Source of the DNA: Aureimonas psammosilenae
Lineage (GTDB): Bacteria > Pseudomonadota > Alphaproteobacteria > Rhizobiales > Rhizobiaceae
DNA: 64,000 nt
Direction: 5' to 3'
Assembly (NCBI RefSeq): GCF_009176975.1
Contig: NZ_WEZG01000007.1
Coordinates: 186,001-250,000, forward strand
The position numbers and the translations under genes are program-made. How positions within the stretch are numbered: the stretch's first letter is position 1; each line of letters begins with the position of its first letter. Below the pieces are notes generated by a model. The model did not search any database and was not told the origin of the DNA. It saw only the letters and a program-made list of their open reading frames with translations. This document shows positions 44,312 through 53,204 of the stretch, one piece after another.

Positions 44312-45097
44312 TCAGTTCTTGGCCGTACCGGGTGCGGCCATCTTGCGGTGTTGCTCGGCCAGAAGCGGGGCGGGCGTGATGTTGGCGATGGCCGCCTGCA
44401 TCTTGTTCTTCCAGCCCGATACGACGTCGCCCTCGTCGTTCATCATCGCGTCGAAGCCGTCCTGCGCCACCTTTTCGGCCGGGTCCTTCTTGGCTTGTCC
44501 GACATCGCTGTCCATCAGATCGCCGCGCCGGAAGAACTCGGTTTCGGTAGGCCCCGGCATTAGGCAGGACACCGTGACGGATGTGTCCTTCAACTCGTTG
44601 CGAAGCGCGAAGGAGAAGGAGTTCAGAAAGGCCTTGGTGCCGTTGTAGACGGCCTGGAAGGCACCGGGAATGAAGCCCGCGATGGAGCCGACGATGAGGA
44701 TGCGCCCGGCATCGCGCGCCCGCATGTCGCGCCCGACGAGATGGATCAGGTGGATCGTGCCGGTGACGTTGGTTTCCACCACCGCCTTCGCACGCTCCCA
44801 GTCCTGATCGAGAAAGCCGCGACCAAGACCCCGACCGGCATTGGCGAGAAGCGCGTCGACCGGCTGCCCGAAGGCCTTGGAAGCCGCATAAAGCGCTTCG
44901 ACGCCCTCGGCCGTCGAAAGATCGGCCTCCAGTGCCTCGACCCGCCCGCCATGGCGCCGAAAGGCCTCGGCCGCCTCATGGATCTTGGGCTCGTCCGCCG
45001 CGACCAGAAGATCGAAGCCGTTCTTCGCGCAGATATCGGCGAGATGGTAGCCGATGCCGGTGGATGCCCCCGTGACGATGGCGAATTGGCGAGCCAT
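44312..45097 (-). CDS. Short-chain dehydrogenase/reductase
   Basis: A 261-residue SDR with NAD(P)-binding TGASTGIG (residues 10-17), the NAGRG motif near 86 and the active site Ser near 139 (VGSIAGF) with Tyr and Lys in AVYNGTKAF (near 151-155). The extended C-terminal region (WKNKMQAAIANITPAPLLAE) is like that of the classical SDR subgroup often annotated as oxidoreductase YqjQ/DltE-like. The substrate is unknown. The ATG at 45097 has GAAAGG upstream, while the frame begins five codons earlier. It is between a ZIP gene and a small gene on the same strand, with no clear operon. Confidence 0.87.
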   Translation of the reverse strand: MARQFAIVTGASTGIGYHLADICAKNGFDLLVAADEPKIHEAAEAFRRHGGRVEALEADLSTAEGVEALYAASKAFGQPVDALLANAGRGLGRGFLDQDWERAKAVVETNVTGTIHLIHLVGRDMRARDAGRILIVGSIAGFIPGAFQAVYNGTKAFLNSFSFALRNELKDTSVTVSCLMPGPTETEFFRRGDLMDSDVGQAKKDPAEKVAQDGFDAMMNDEGDVVSGWKNKMQAAIANITPAPLLAEQHRKMAAPGTAKN

Positions 45098-45280
45098 GAC
45101 GAACCTTTCCAAGCTGGGAGAACCCCCAGAAGGGCGCCTCCGATGTCGGCGGAAAGGCCGCGGTGCTCCCCCATGTTCCCCGATGGCGACGGAAAGGCGC
45201 AGGAGTTGCGTGCCCGGCCAAGGATATCCGCCATCGAAAGGCGTGCATCGGGCCGAGCAGGGCGGATCGGCTCGGCGCCG

Positions 45281-45469
45281 TCAGGCTGCCTGGGCCTGGC
45301 GCTCGGGCCGGTTGGCCGGTTTCTGCTTCACCGAGCGCAGGTGCGGGGCGAGTTCGAGGATCGCCATGCGGTAAAGGGCGACGATCGTCGCCGCCCCCGT
45401 GCGCTCCAGCGCCTGGGCTTCGTTGATCGTGCAGGTCTCGAGGGCGCGGATGGTTTCGGTCGCGGTCAT
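45281..45469 (-). CDS. Small hypothetical protein
   Basis: A 62-residue protein (MTATETIRALETCTINEAQA start), mainly helical and amphipathic, with a basic C-terminus (SVKQKPANRPERQAQ). No membrane segment. The ribosome binding site is weak. It lies between the SDR and cyaC genes on the same strand. I recognise no family and cannot exclude a chance frame. Confidence 0.45.
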   Translation of the reverse strand: MTATETIRALETCTINEAQALERTGAATIVALYRMAILELAPHLRSVKQKPANRPERQAQAA

Positions 45470-45588
45470 GGTCGTCTCGTATGCTGGCGTGTCGCCGCAT
45501 CGAAGTCCTGAACCGTGGCAAGGTTCCGGCGAAGGGGCGATGAAAATCCGATCTACCCGACAAAGGTTTCGGTAGGGATAACGCAGGG

Positions 45589-47250
45589 TTAACGAGACCT
45601 CGCGTGAGCGGCGAGCGGCCGCCTGATCCAGACCTCCAGCGGGCGCGAACGACCCCGCAAAGGCAGGACCATCGCCTCGAACCCTTGCGGTGTCATGCCG
45701 GCCGAACGCATCACGGCGTCCGACACCACGAGCTCGGCATCGGCCGTCTTCGCCAGCCCTTCCAGGCGGCTCGCCACGTTGATCGTGTCGCCGACGGCGG
45801 TGAGGCTGGCAGCCGAGCCGTATCCGATCTCCCCGACGATCGCGGGCCCGCGATGAAGCGCGATCGCGATGCGCAGACCTTCGCGCACTTCGTGGCCGAG
45901 AAGGTCGTTCACGGCGTCGAGACCGGCCAGAATCTTCTCCGCCGCCGCAAGTCCCTGCGCCGCCGCCTCGCCTGGCGAAGAGGACACCCCGAACAAAGCC
46001 ATCGCGCCATCGCCGACGAACTTGTCCACCAAGCCGCCGCTTTCGGTGACGGCCCGGCCGACGAGGTCGAAATAGCGGTTCAGGATGAACACGACATCGT
46101 AGGGCAGGCGGTGCTCGGCCAGGCTGGTGAAGCCCCGGATGTCGCAGAAGAGCACGACGATCTCGCGCTCCTCGCCATAGGAAGCGCGCCTGCCGCTACG
46201 CAGCGCTTCGCCGGGCGCGATGCTGGGATTGACGAGCGGCACGATGTCGATATCGCGCACCGGCCTGAACTGGCAGGCGAGCCGCACGTTATCGCCGCCC
46301 CCGATGCGCTCCAGCGTGTTGCGCTCCAGATCGCTTGGAGCCGGCTGGCCATGCCCGCCGCGCACGATCTCGACGCGGCAGGTGGAGCACCGCGCGCGGC
46401 CCCCGCACACGGCCTGATGCGCGATCCGCCCGCTGCGGCTCGCTTCCAGGATGCTGAAGCCCTTGGGCACTTCGACGAAACGCCCGTCCGGATAGCCGAT
46501 CCGCACGCGATCGCGCCGGCGATACGCGCCGCGCACGCCGCGCGCGGCGAGAACGAGGCCGATCGGAACCGCGAAGCTCAGTTCCAGCGCCGGCCCGATC
46601 CAGTCGGGAACGCGGTTCGTGCGATCCTCCAAGATCCTGTCTCGGCCTGAGACTTCCTTGCCGGCCTCCGTGAAACCCAGGATCGACAGAACCGGCACGA
46701 GGATGGCAGCGGCGAAAAGGAACGGACGCCAGGCGGGGAAGCCGCGCTTGACCCGCAGCCAGAAATACAGGCCGAGGCAGACATGCAGCCAGGCGACCAG
46801 GAGCGCGGCGATCTGCCGGCCGCCGATCGAGGGGTTTCTGACCCAATAGTTCTCGACCATCGCCGGATAGGTCGCCACGGTGTCGGTCAGCGCGAATTCG
46901 ATGCGGGTGGCCGTGACATGGCCGATCAGCATGAAGGGCAGCGCCAGCCCCAGAACCGTTTGGCCGATCTCGCGCATCGGCATGCGAAGGGTGCGCCGCG
47001 AGTAGAGCGTGCGAAGCGTCAGGGCGAAATGCAGCGCGACCGAGCCGTAAAGGAGAACGGTGCCCGGTGGCGTGCGCCAGGGCGCCGACAGAAACGGGCG
47101 CGCCGCTTCCATGGCTTCCACCGAGATCAGCCCGAAGGCATGGTTCACGAAATGGCAGAGGATGAAGGCGCCCATCGCCAGCCCGGACGCCAGCCGCAGA
47201 TCGCGCGAGCCGAGGCGCCGGCTCGAACTGAACGGGTTGAGGATGGTCAT
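45589..47250 (-). CDS. cyaC: Redox-responsive adenylate cyclase: diheme membrane anchor, [2Fe-2S] ferredoxin domain, class III cyclase
   Basis: A 553-residue membrane protein that should make cAMP. Six transmembrane helices (about 20-40, 63-82, 96-115, 146-166, 174-193, 220-238) carry histidines at 33, 37, 74, 111 and 156, in the pattern of the diheme-b anchors of succinate:quinone oxidoreductase. A ferredoxin-like domain follows (about 255-345) with Cys282, Cys288, Cys291 and Cys326 (C-x5-C-x2-C, then C). A class III cyclase domain ends the protein, with metal Asp370 in LFCDIRGFTSLAE and Asp414 in KFVGDGAMALFG. This arrangement is that of Sinorhizobium CyaC, where heme b, a binuclear Fe-S cluster and quinone redox state control cyclase activity. 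It stands alone on the minus strand. Confidence 0.92.
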   Translation of the reverse strand: MTILNPFSSSRRLGSRDLRLASGLAMGAFILCHFVNHAFGLISVEAMEAARPFLSAPWRTPPGTVLLYGSVALHFALTLRTLYSRRTLRMPMREIGQTVLGLALPFMLIGHVTATRIEFALTDTVATYPAMVENYWVRNPSIGGRQIAALLVAWLHVCLGLYFWLRVKRGFPAWRPFLFAAAILVPVLSILGFTEAGKEVSGRDRILEDRTNRVPDWIGPALELSFAVPIGLVLAARGVRGAYRRRDRVRIGYPDGRFVEVPKGFSILEASRSGRIAHQAVCGGRARCSTCRVEIVRGGHGQPAPSDLERNTLERIGGGDNVRLACQFRPVRDIDIVPLVNPSIAPGEALRSGRRASYGEEREIVVLFCDIRGFTSLAEHRLPYDVVFILNRYFDLVGRAVTESGGLVDKFVGDGAMALFGVSSSPGEAAAQGLAAAEKILAGLDAVNDLLGHEVREGLRIAIALHRGPAIVGEIGYGSAASLTAVGDTINVASRLEGLAKTADAELVVSDAVMRSAGMTPQGFEAMVLPLRGRSRPLEVWIRRPLAAHARSR

Positions 47251-47458
47251 CGGCCGATGGTTCGCATTCGCGGATGGCGTGAAGCATGGTTTTGCATTGG
47301 TGAGCCGGCTGCCGCAACTTGGGGAGCCTTCGATCGGCTCCGCTTCACCCGATCGTTAGTGGGCGGCGCTCTTTGCCGTCTCGACGCCAGAACCGGCCTT
47401 TGGGCTCCTGCATTGCCCCTATCAACCCTAGTCGGGAGCTGAAAGGGAGAACCGAACC

Positions 47459-47869
47459 GTGGAAGAATGGGACGGGATCGTTTCGGACGACACGCTTGCA
47501 TCCGTCGTGAAGGGGCTCGGCTGGTTCAGCATCGCGCTCGGAGTCGTGGAACTCGTCGCGCCCCGAAAGCTCCACCGGGCGCTGGGGCTCGGCCATCACG
47601 AGGCGATGACGCGGGGATTTGGCCTCAGGGAAATCGCTGCAGGCGTCGGCATTCTGGCCACCCGCGATCCGACGCCTGCCGTTTGGTCGCGGGTGGCCGG
47701 TGACGCGCTCGATCTGGCCAGCCTCGCGCCGACGCTCCGACGCTCCAACCCCCATCGCGCGGTGGCCGCCGGAGCCTTCGCCAACGTGGTGGCGATTACG
47801 GTTCTGGATATCGCCTGCGCTCTGGCCTTGTCGCGACGCCGCGCCGAGCATCGCGACCGGTCGTTCTGA
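47459..47869 (+). CDS. Small membrane protein, DUF4267-like
   Basis: A 136-residue protein with hydrophobic segments at about 18-34 (LGWFSIALGVVELVAP), 55-68 (REIAAGVGILATRD) and 104-125 (VAAGAFANVVAITVLDIACALAL). The pattern of an APRxLxRALGL segment, a GLREIAAGVGIL helix and a RVAGDALDLASL helix is like small integral membrane proteins grouped as DUF4267, sometimes found fused to SRPBCC domains. The start is GTG 47459 with GGGAG upstream. The function is unknown. It is divergent from cyaC across 208 bases. Confidence 0.65.
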   Translation: MEEWDGIVSDDTLASVVKGLGWFSIALGVVELVAPRKLHRALGLGHHEAMTRGFGLREIAAGVGILATRDPTPAVWSRVAGDALDLASLAPTLRRSNPHRAVAAGAFANVVAITVLDIACALALSRRRAEHRDRSF

Positions 47870-48185
47870 AACACGAGCCATCCTGCTGCCATCCGTCGCA
47901 GCCATCGAATCGGCGATGTGCCGGCTGGTGAAGCCGCATGAAATCTGCTTCCATGCCTGCCGGAAGGAGAGGCTGGGAGGCTTCGGACGTTCCGAATGCG
48001 CCGTTTTATGGCTGCAAGGTTTTCCTTGCGGTCTTTTCCTTGTTTGTCGTTCGATCCCAATAAAGAACAAGTGTCGTGCGGGGCGAAAGCGCCGAAGGTT
48101 AAATCAATTGCGTAGTATCTGAATAATACCCATTCGCGATTTGGTTGTTCGATTGTCTCGCCGACGAGTTCCACGGGAGGAATAG
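47870..48185 (+). other. 316-base spacer before the VOC/GMC operon
   Basis: No convincing gene is seen. The last 120 bases are less GC-rich (for example around 48060-48170), which fits a promoter for the following operon, but I cannot define -35 and -10 boxes. GGGAGGA at 48175-48181 is the ribosome binding site of the next gene. Confidence 0.4.
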
Positions 48186-48581
48186 ATGGCGAAACTCGTG
48201 CATAGCATGATCCGGGTCCTGGACGAGGCCCGTTCTTTGAGTTTCTACGAGCGCGCCTTCGGGCTGGCGGTGGCCGAGCGGCTGGAATTCGACGGCTTCG
48301 TGCTGATCTACCTGTCCAACGCCGAAAGCGGTTTCGAGCTGGAGTTCACCGTCAACAAGGACCGCGCGGAGCCCTACGCGCTCGGCGACGGCTATGGCCA
48401 CCTCGCCGTGGTGGTCGAGGATGTCGAGGCCGAGCACAAGCGGTTCGAGGAGAACGGGCTGGAGCCGCGCAAGCTCGTGGATTTCCAGCACGACGGGCGC
48501 ACCCTGGCACGCTTCTTCTTCGTCAAGGACCCCGACGGCTACCAGATCGAGGTCATTCAAAAAGGGGGACGGTTCGGCTGA
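48186..48581 (+). CDS. Glyoxalase I-like protein (VOC family, lactoylglutathione lyase type)
   Basis: A 131-residue vicinal-oxygen-chelate enzyme that resembles E. coli GloA in length and sequence (LVHSMIRVLDEARSLSFYER, then AEPYALGDGYGHLAVVVEDV and FFVKDPDGYQIEVIQK). The four metal ligands of GloA have counterparts: His6, Glu51 or Glu53, His72 and Glu122. It should convert the methylglyoxal-glutathione hemithioacetal to lactoylglutathione. An alternative is a related VOC activity serving the next enzymes. A strong ribosome binding site GGGAGGA precedes it. It heads an operon with a gluconate-dehydrogenase-like subunit and a GMC oxidoreductase. Confidence 0.85.
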   Translation: MAKLVHSMIRVLDEARSLSFYERAFGLAVAERLEFDGFVLIYLSNAESGFELEFTVNKDRAEPYALGDGYGHLAVVVEDVEAEHKRFEENGLEPRKLVDFQHDGRTLARFFFVKDPDGYQIEVIQKGGRFG

Positions 48582-48642
48582 GAAGCCCGCCGGCTGGGAG
48601 GCCGGGACTGAAAGCATTCGAGAACAACGGGAGGAGAACCAC

Positions 48643-49149
48643 ATGGATAGAACGGTCGACAACGCGCCCCCGCGAAGCGCATCGCCGACGGCGATGGCGC
48701 AGGTGACGGGCGCTTCGTATTCGCTCGATTTCGGCAAGGACGAAGGCAGCCGCCGGCTCATCGCCCGCATGGTGCGCGTGATGTATCCGCACAAGAATTT
48801 CGGCGACGGGCTCTACGAGCGCTCCGCCGAGGCGATCCTGAAGGCGGCGGGCGCAACGCCGGCGCTGAAGGTCGCCTTCGCCACCGCCCTTCACGACCTC
48901 AACGAGGCGCGCTTCACCGAGCTCGACGACGCAAACGCGCTGAAGCACCTGAAGACGATCGAAGCGACGGCCTTCTTCAAGCTGGCGCGCTCCACCGCGG
49001 TCGTGACCCTTTACGACGACGCTGAGGCCTGGGACGCGCTCGGCTACGAGGGCGAGAGCTTCGACAAGGGCGGTTACATCCATCGCGGCTTCAACGATCT
49101 CGACTGGCTGCCCGAACCGCGGATCGAGGAACTGGGAGCCGGCCAATGA
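48643..49149 (+). CDS. Gluconate 2-dehydrogenase subunit 3-like protein
   Basis: A 168-residue protein that fits the small (gamma) subunit family of membrane-bound gluconate/sorbitol dehydrogenases (ARMVRVMYPHKNFGDGLYER, then the FKLARSTAVVTLYDDAEAWDALGYEG block). In classical complexes this subunit carries a Tat signal and assists export of the flavin subunit. Here the N-terminus (MDRTVDNAPPRSASPTAMAQ) has no twin-arginine motif, so the complex may remain cytosolic. The ATG at 48643 has GGGAGGAG upstream. It overlaps the GMC gene by four bases, so the pair is made together. Confidence 0.82.
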   Translation: MDRTVDNAPPRSASPTAMAQVTGASYSLDFGKDEGSRRLIARMVRVMYPHKNFGDGLYERSAEAILKAAGATPALKVAFATALHDLNEARFTELDDANALKHLKTIEATAFFKLARSTAVVTLYDDAEAWDALGYEGESFDKGGYIHRGFNDLDWLPEPRIEELGAGQ

Positions 49150-50711
49150 CCACGATCGCGCATGACGAAAAGGCCGTGGTCATCGTCGGCTCGGGGGCCG
49201 GCGGCGGCACGCTCGCCTATGAGCTGACCAAGGCGGGCATTCCTTGCGTTCTTCTGGAAGCCGGCCCGTTCCTGAAGAACGAGGATTACAAGAACGACGA
49301 ATGGGAAGCCTTCCGCCAGATGGCCTGGCTCGACCCGCGCACCACCACGGGCTCGTGGCGGATCGCCAAGGACTTTCCCGACCTGCCGGCCTGGATCGTC
49401 AAGGCGGTGGGCGGCACCACCACCCACTGGTCGGGCGCGACGCCCCGCTTCCACGAGCACGAGTTCAAGGCCCGCTCCACCTATGGCGAGGTGGAAGGCG
49501 CGGCGCTTCTCGACTGGCCGCTGACCTTGAGCGAGCTTGCGCCCTATTACGACCAGGCCGAGATCGCCATCGGCTCCACCCATCGCCACGGCCGCCCGGC
49601 CTTGCCGGCCAACAATAACTACAAGGTCTTCGCCAACGGCGCCGAGCGGGTCGGCTACAAGCTCTACGCCACCGGCCCCTATGGCACGAACGCCGAGCCC
49701 TATGACGGCCGCCCGGCCTCCATCCAGGACGGCTTCAACTTTCAGGGCGACAAGAACAAGTTGAAATGGAGCATTCTCGTGCGCGAGATCCCGCGTGCGC
49801 TGGAAACCGGCCTTCTCGACCTTCGTCCCGACGCCCATGTCGTGCGCATCACGCATGATGCCTCCGGCGAGGCCGATGCCGTGCTTTACGTGGATGCCGA
49901 GGGCAATCTCCACCGTCAGGCCGCCAAGGTCGTGTGCGTCGCCGGCAATTCCATTGAAACTGCCCGTCTCCTGCTCTTGAGCGACAGCGGACGGTTCCCG
50001 ACAGGCCTTGCCAACGGCTCCGATCAGGTCGGCCGGAACTACATGCGCCACCTCACCGGATCGGTCTATGCCCGCTTCGACAAGCCGGTGCGCATGTATC
50101 GCGGCGAGACCATGGCCGGCATCATCGCCGACGAGGCCGTCCACGATCCCTCGCGCGGCTTCGTCGCGGGCTACTACATGGAAACGATCTCACTTGGGGT
50201 CCCCTTCCTCGCCGCCTTCGCCGATCCTGGCGCCTGGGGGCCGGACTTCGCGGAACTCATGGACGCCTATGCCAATACGGCCGGCATGTGGATCGTGGGC
50301 GAGGACATGCCGCAGGCGACGAACCGCGTGACCCTGTCCGACAAGGTCCGCGACCAATGGGGCCTGCCGGTGCCGAACGTGCATTTCGACGATCACCCGA
50401 ACGACGTCGCCATGCGCGAATATGCCTACGAGCACGCCGAGAAGCTCTACGGTGCGGTCGGCGCCATCGCCTGCCACCGCACGCCGCCCTATCCTTCCAC
50501 GCACAATCTCGGCACCTGCCGGATGAGCGAGCGGGCGGAAGACGGCGTCGTGGACCGCTGGGGCCGCGCCCACGAGGTGCGCAACCTCTTCGTGTCGGAC
50601 GGCTCCGTGATGACCACCAGCGCCGCCGCCAACCCGACTCTGACGATCGTCGCCCTGGCGATCCGGCAGGCCGAGTACATCGCCCGCGAGATCAAACGGG
50701 GCGATCTCTAA
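49146..50711 (+). CDS. GMC-family FAD oxidoreductase (gluconate/alcohol dehydrogenase type)
   Basis: A 521-residue flavoenzyme of the glucose-methanol-choline family. The FAD-binding motif is VVIVGSGAGGGTLAYEL (residues 10-26), the GGTTTHWSGATPRF block is near 92, and the C-terminal substrate/active-site region has HNLGTCRMS (active-site His near 457) and SDGSVMTTSAAANPTLTIVALAI. It resembles the large subunit of gluconate 2-dehydrogenase and sorbitol dehydrogenases, which oxidise polyols or aldonic acids. No signal peptide is present. A cytochrome c subunit, the usual electron outlet, is not encoded next to it. It is coupled to the small subunit by a four-base overlap. Confidence 0.9.
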   Translation: MTTIAHDEKAVVIVGSGAGGGTLAYELTKAGIPCVLLEAGPFLKNEDYKNDEWEAFRQMAWLDPRTTTGSWRIAKDFPDLPAWIVKAVGGTTTHWSGATPRFHEHEFKARSTYGEVEGAALLDWPLTLSELAPYYDQAEIAIGSTHRHGRPALPANNNYKVFANGAERVGYKLYATGPYGTNAEPYDGRPASIQDGFNFQGDKNKLKWSILVREIPRALETGLLDLRPDAHVVRITHDASGEADAVLYVDAEGNLHRQAAKVVCVAGNSIETARLLLLSDSGRFPTGLANGSDQVGRNYMRHLTGSVYARFDKPVRMYRGETMAGIIADEAVHDPSRGFVAGYYMETISLGVPFLAAFADPGAWGPDFAELMDAYANTAGMWIVGEDMPQATNRVTLSDKVRDQWGLPVPNVHFDDHPNDVAMREYAYEHAEKLYGAVGAIACHRTPPYPSTHNLGTCRMSERAEDGVVDRWGRAHEVRNLFVSDGSVMTTSAAANPTLTIVALAIRQAEYIAREIKRGDL

Positions 50712-50778
50712 GGCCGACGAACCCTCGCCGCCCTTCGTGTAGAGAGGGGCGGCGGGCATCGAACGGGAGGGAAATGCC

Positions 50779-51186
50779 ATGTGCCGGTTGTTCGTGGGCG
50801 CCAGCCCCGACCTGTGGGAAAGCCAGACGCGGTCCGTGCGCATGGACGGCATGGTGACGAGCGTCAGGCTGGAAAGGATGTTCTGGACGGTGCTCGAGGA
50901 TATCGCCGCCAAGGACGAGATGAACATTCCCCAGCTTCTCCATCAGCTCTACAACGAGTCGATCGACGAGGGGCACGATCTCGGCAACTTCACGTCTTTC
51001 CTTCGGGTCTGCTGCCTGCGCTATCTCGATCTCCAGTTGCAGGGACTTCTGCCGGAGGGGCAGGGCGACGCGCGCACGGCCGAGGACATTTTGAGGCTCG
51101 AAGCGGAAACCCATCGGGCGCGCGACGAGAAGCGCAGGGTGGCCGCGCCGCCGCTCATCGGGAAAGGGCGGGCCTATATCCAATGA
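50779..51186 (+). CDS. Ribbon-helix-helix domain protein (RHH_4)
   Basis: A 135-residue protein whose residues 15-85 match the RHH_4 family common in alphaproteobacteria. It begins MCRLFVGASPDLWESQTRSV and continues with the DNA-binding strand region RMDGMVTSVRLERMFWTVLEDIA, then helices NIPQLLHQLYNES and the FTSFLRVCCLRYL segment. The C-terminal 50 residues are hydrophilic and unassigned. Such proteins probably bind DNA as dimers, and targets are unknown. It follows the GMC operon by 67 bases on the same strand and precedes D-lactate dehydrogenase by 55 bases, so it may be a regulator within this transcription unit. Confidence 0.85.
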   Translation: MCRLFVGASPDLWESQTRSVRMDGMVTSVRLERMFWTVLEDIAAKDEMNIPQLLHQLYNESIDEGHDLGNFTSFLRVCCLRYLDLQLQGLLPEGQGDARTAEDILRLEAETHRARDEKRRVAAPPLIGKGRAYIQ

Positions 51187-51241
51187 AACCGGGCCCGAGC
51201 CTCGTTCGCCCTCGCCGAGCCGTTGAAGGAAGGGGCGGGCA

Positions 51242-53032
51242 GTGACGGCGCTTCGATCCTTGAAGCAGCCCTTCACTGCGCGGGCAGGGCTCGGATCGAC
51301 GAGGGCGGGGGAGGCGGAGCGCTTTGTCGCCGAGTTGCACGACATCGTCGGCGCGCGTCACCTTCTCACCACCCCTTCGAAAATGCGCCGTTATACGCGC
51401 GGCTATCGCTTCGGCTCGGGCAGCGCGCTTGCGGTCGCGCTGCCGGGCACTCTCGTCGAGCTCTGGCGGGTGGTGGAGCGCTGCGTCGATGCGGATACCG
51501 CGATCGTGCTTCAGGCCGCCAATACGGGCCTCACCGGAGGCTCCACTCCCTTCGGGGAGGACTACGACCGCCCGGTCGTCGTGATCGGCACGATGCGGAT
51601 CAAGGCCCTGCATCTCCTCGGCGAAGGGCGGCAGGTCGTGGCCTTTCCCGGCACGACGCTGGACGAGTTGGAAAAGGCGTTGAAGCCGCTCGGGCGCGAA
51701 CCGCATTCGGTGATCGGCTCGTCCTGCCTCGGCGCGTCCGTGATCGGGGGCATCGCCAACAATTCGGGCGGCTCGCTGATCCGGCGGGGGCCTGCCTATA
51801 CCGAACTCGCGCTTTACGCCCGTGTCGGCGCAAACGGGCGGCTGGAACTCGTCAACCATCTCGGCATCGATCTAGGAGAGGCGCCGGCGGAGATCCTGTC
51901 GCGCCTCGACCGCCACGACTACGGCGAAGCGGCGGTGGATTGGCAAACGGAGCGCGTCGCCTCCGACCCGGACTATGCGACCCATGTTCGCGACATCGAT
52001 GCCCCGAGCCCGGCCCGGCACAATGCCGATCCCCGGCGGCTTTTCGAGGCGTCCGGCTCGGCCGGGAAACTCGTCGTCTTCGCCGTGCGCCTCGACACGT
52101 TCGAAGCGGAACGGAACGCCCGCGTCTTCTATGTCGGCACGAACGACCCGAATGAGCTGACGCGCATCCGCCGCGAGATGCTGGCAAGTTCCGCCTCGCT
52201 GCCGGTCGCGGCCGAATACATCCATCGCGAGGCCTTCGATATCTCGGAGCGCTACGGCAAGGACATCTATCTGCTGGTGCGCCGGCTCGGCACGCAGCAC
52301 CTGCCGAAGCTCTTTTCCCTGAAAAGCCGTTTCGACGCGCTCGCCGAGCGCCTGCCATTTATCCCGGCCAACCTGTCCGACCGTTTGATGCAAGGAGCGG
52401 CCAGCCTGTTCGGCCCCCATCTGCCGCCGCGATTGACCGGGTTTCGCGACCGCTTCGAGCATCATCTGATGATCAAGGCGGCGGATTCGGGCGCGGAGGA
52501 ACTGCGCCGGATCTTGAGCGATCTATTCCCGAGCGCGGCGGGCGATTTCTTCGAATGCACGCCCGAAGAAGGGGCGGCGGCCTTTCTCCACCGCTTCGCG
52601 ACCGCCGGCGCGGCGGTGCGCTACGATGCGGTGAAAGGCCCGCGCAGCGGCGGCGTGATCGCGCTCGACGTGGCGCTCGCCCGCAACGAACGCGACTGGG
52701 TGGAGCACCTGCCGCCCGCGCTATCCGGCTCGATCGCGCACCGGCTTTATTACGGGCACTTCTTCTGCCACGTCTTCCACCAGGACTACCTGCTTCACGA
52801 AGGCGTCGATTGGCACGCCACCAAGCGCGAGATGCTGGCGCTCATGGACAAGCGCAACGCGCGCTATCCGGCCGAGCACAATGTCGGGCATCTCTACGAG
52901 GCGGGCGAGGTTCTGGCCGGGCATTATCGCGAGCTCGACCCCTGCAACTGCTTCAATCCGGGGATCGGAAAAACGTCGAAGCTCCTGCGATGGCGTCGAA
53001 GCGGCCATTCCGGCGCGTCGTCGCCCGCGTGA
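51242..53032 (+). CDS. dld: Quinone-dependent D-lactate dehydrogenase
   Basis: A 596-residue peripheral membrane flavoenzyme that oxidises D-lactate to pyruvate and reduces quinone. The FAD_binding_4 domain (about 30-210) has LQAANTGLTGGSTPFGEDY and VIGSSCLGASVIGGIANNSGGSLI. The middle and C-terminal region matches the membrane-binding domain of Dld (YGHFFCHVFHQDYLLHEG, then the end ELDPCNCFNPGIGKTSK). The start is GTG 51242, and the first 20 residues are basic and not conserved. Lactate from the glyoxalase route (VOC gene upstream) would be a natural substrate, so the two genes may belong together. This link is inference. Confidence 0.94.
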   Translation: MTALRSLKQPFTARAGLGSTRAGEAERFVAELHDIVGARHLLTTPSKMRRYTRGYRFGSGSALAVALPGTLVELWRVVERCVDADTAIVLQAANTGLTGGSTPFGEDYDRPVVVIGTMRIKALHLLGEGRQVVAFPGTTLDELEKALKPLGREPHSVIGSSCLGASVIGGIANNSGGSLIRRGPAYTELALYARVGANGRLELVNHLGIDLGEAPAEILSRLDRHDYGEAAVDWQTERVASDPDYATHVRDIDAPSPARHNADPRRLFEASGSAGKLVVFAVRLDTFEAERNARVFYVGTNDPNELTRIRREMLASSASLPVAAEYIHREAFDISERYGKDIYLLVRRLGTQHLPKLFSLKSRFDALAERLPFIPANLSDRLMQGAASLFGPHLPPRLTGFRDRFEHHLMIKAADSGAEELRRILSDLFPSAAGDFFECTPEEGAAAFLHRFATAGAAVRYDAVKGPRSGGVIALDVALARNERDWVEHLPPALSGSIAHRLYYGHFFCHVFHQDYLLHEGVDWHATKREMLALMDKRNARYPAEHNVGHLYEAGEVLAGHYRELDPCNCFNPGIGKTSKLLRWRRSGHSGASSPA

Positions 53033-53204
53033 TTTTCCGAAAGGCGAGGCGTCGCGCCCTTTCAACCTCTCGGCTTCCTCGGGTCGGCTCGCGAAAGTCG
53101 TTTCTGCTCCCCATCGACGCGTTGTCCGGCATTTTGCCGTTCCGTTTCATCCGCCTGTCATTTCCCTCCCGCAAAAGGCGGCGCGAAGGCGAAGGTGAGT
53201 GACG

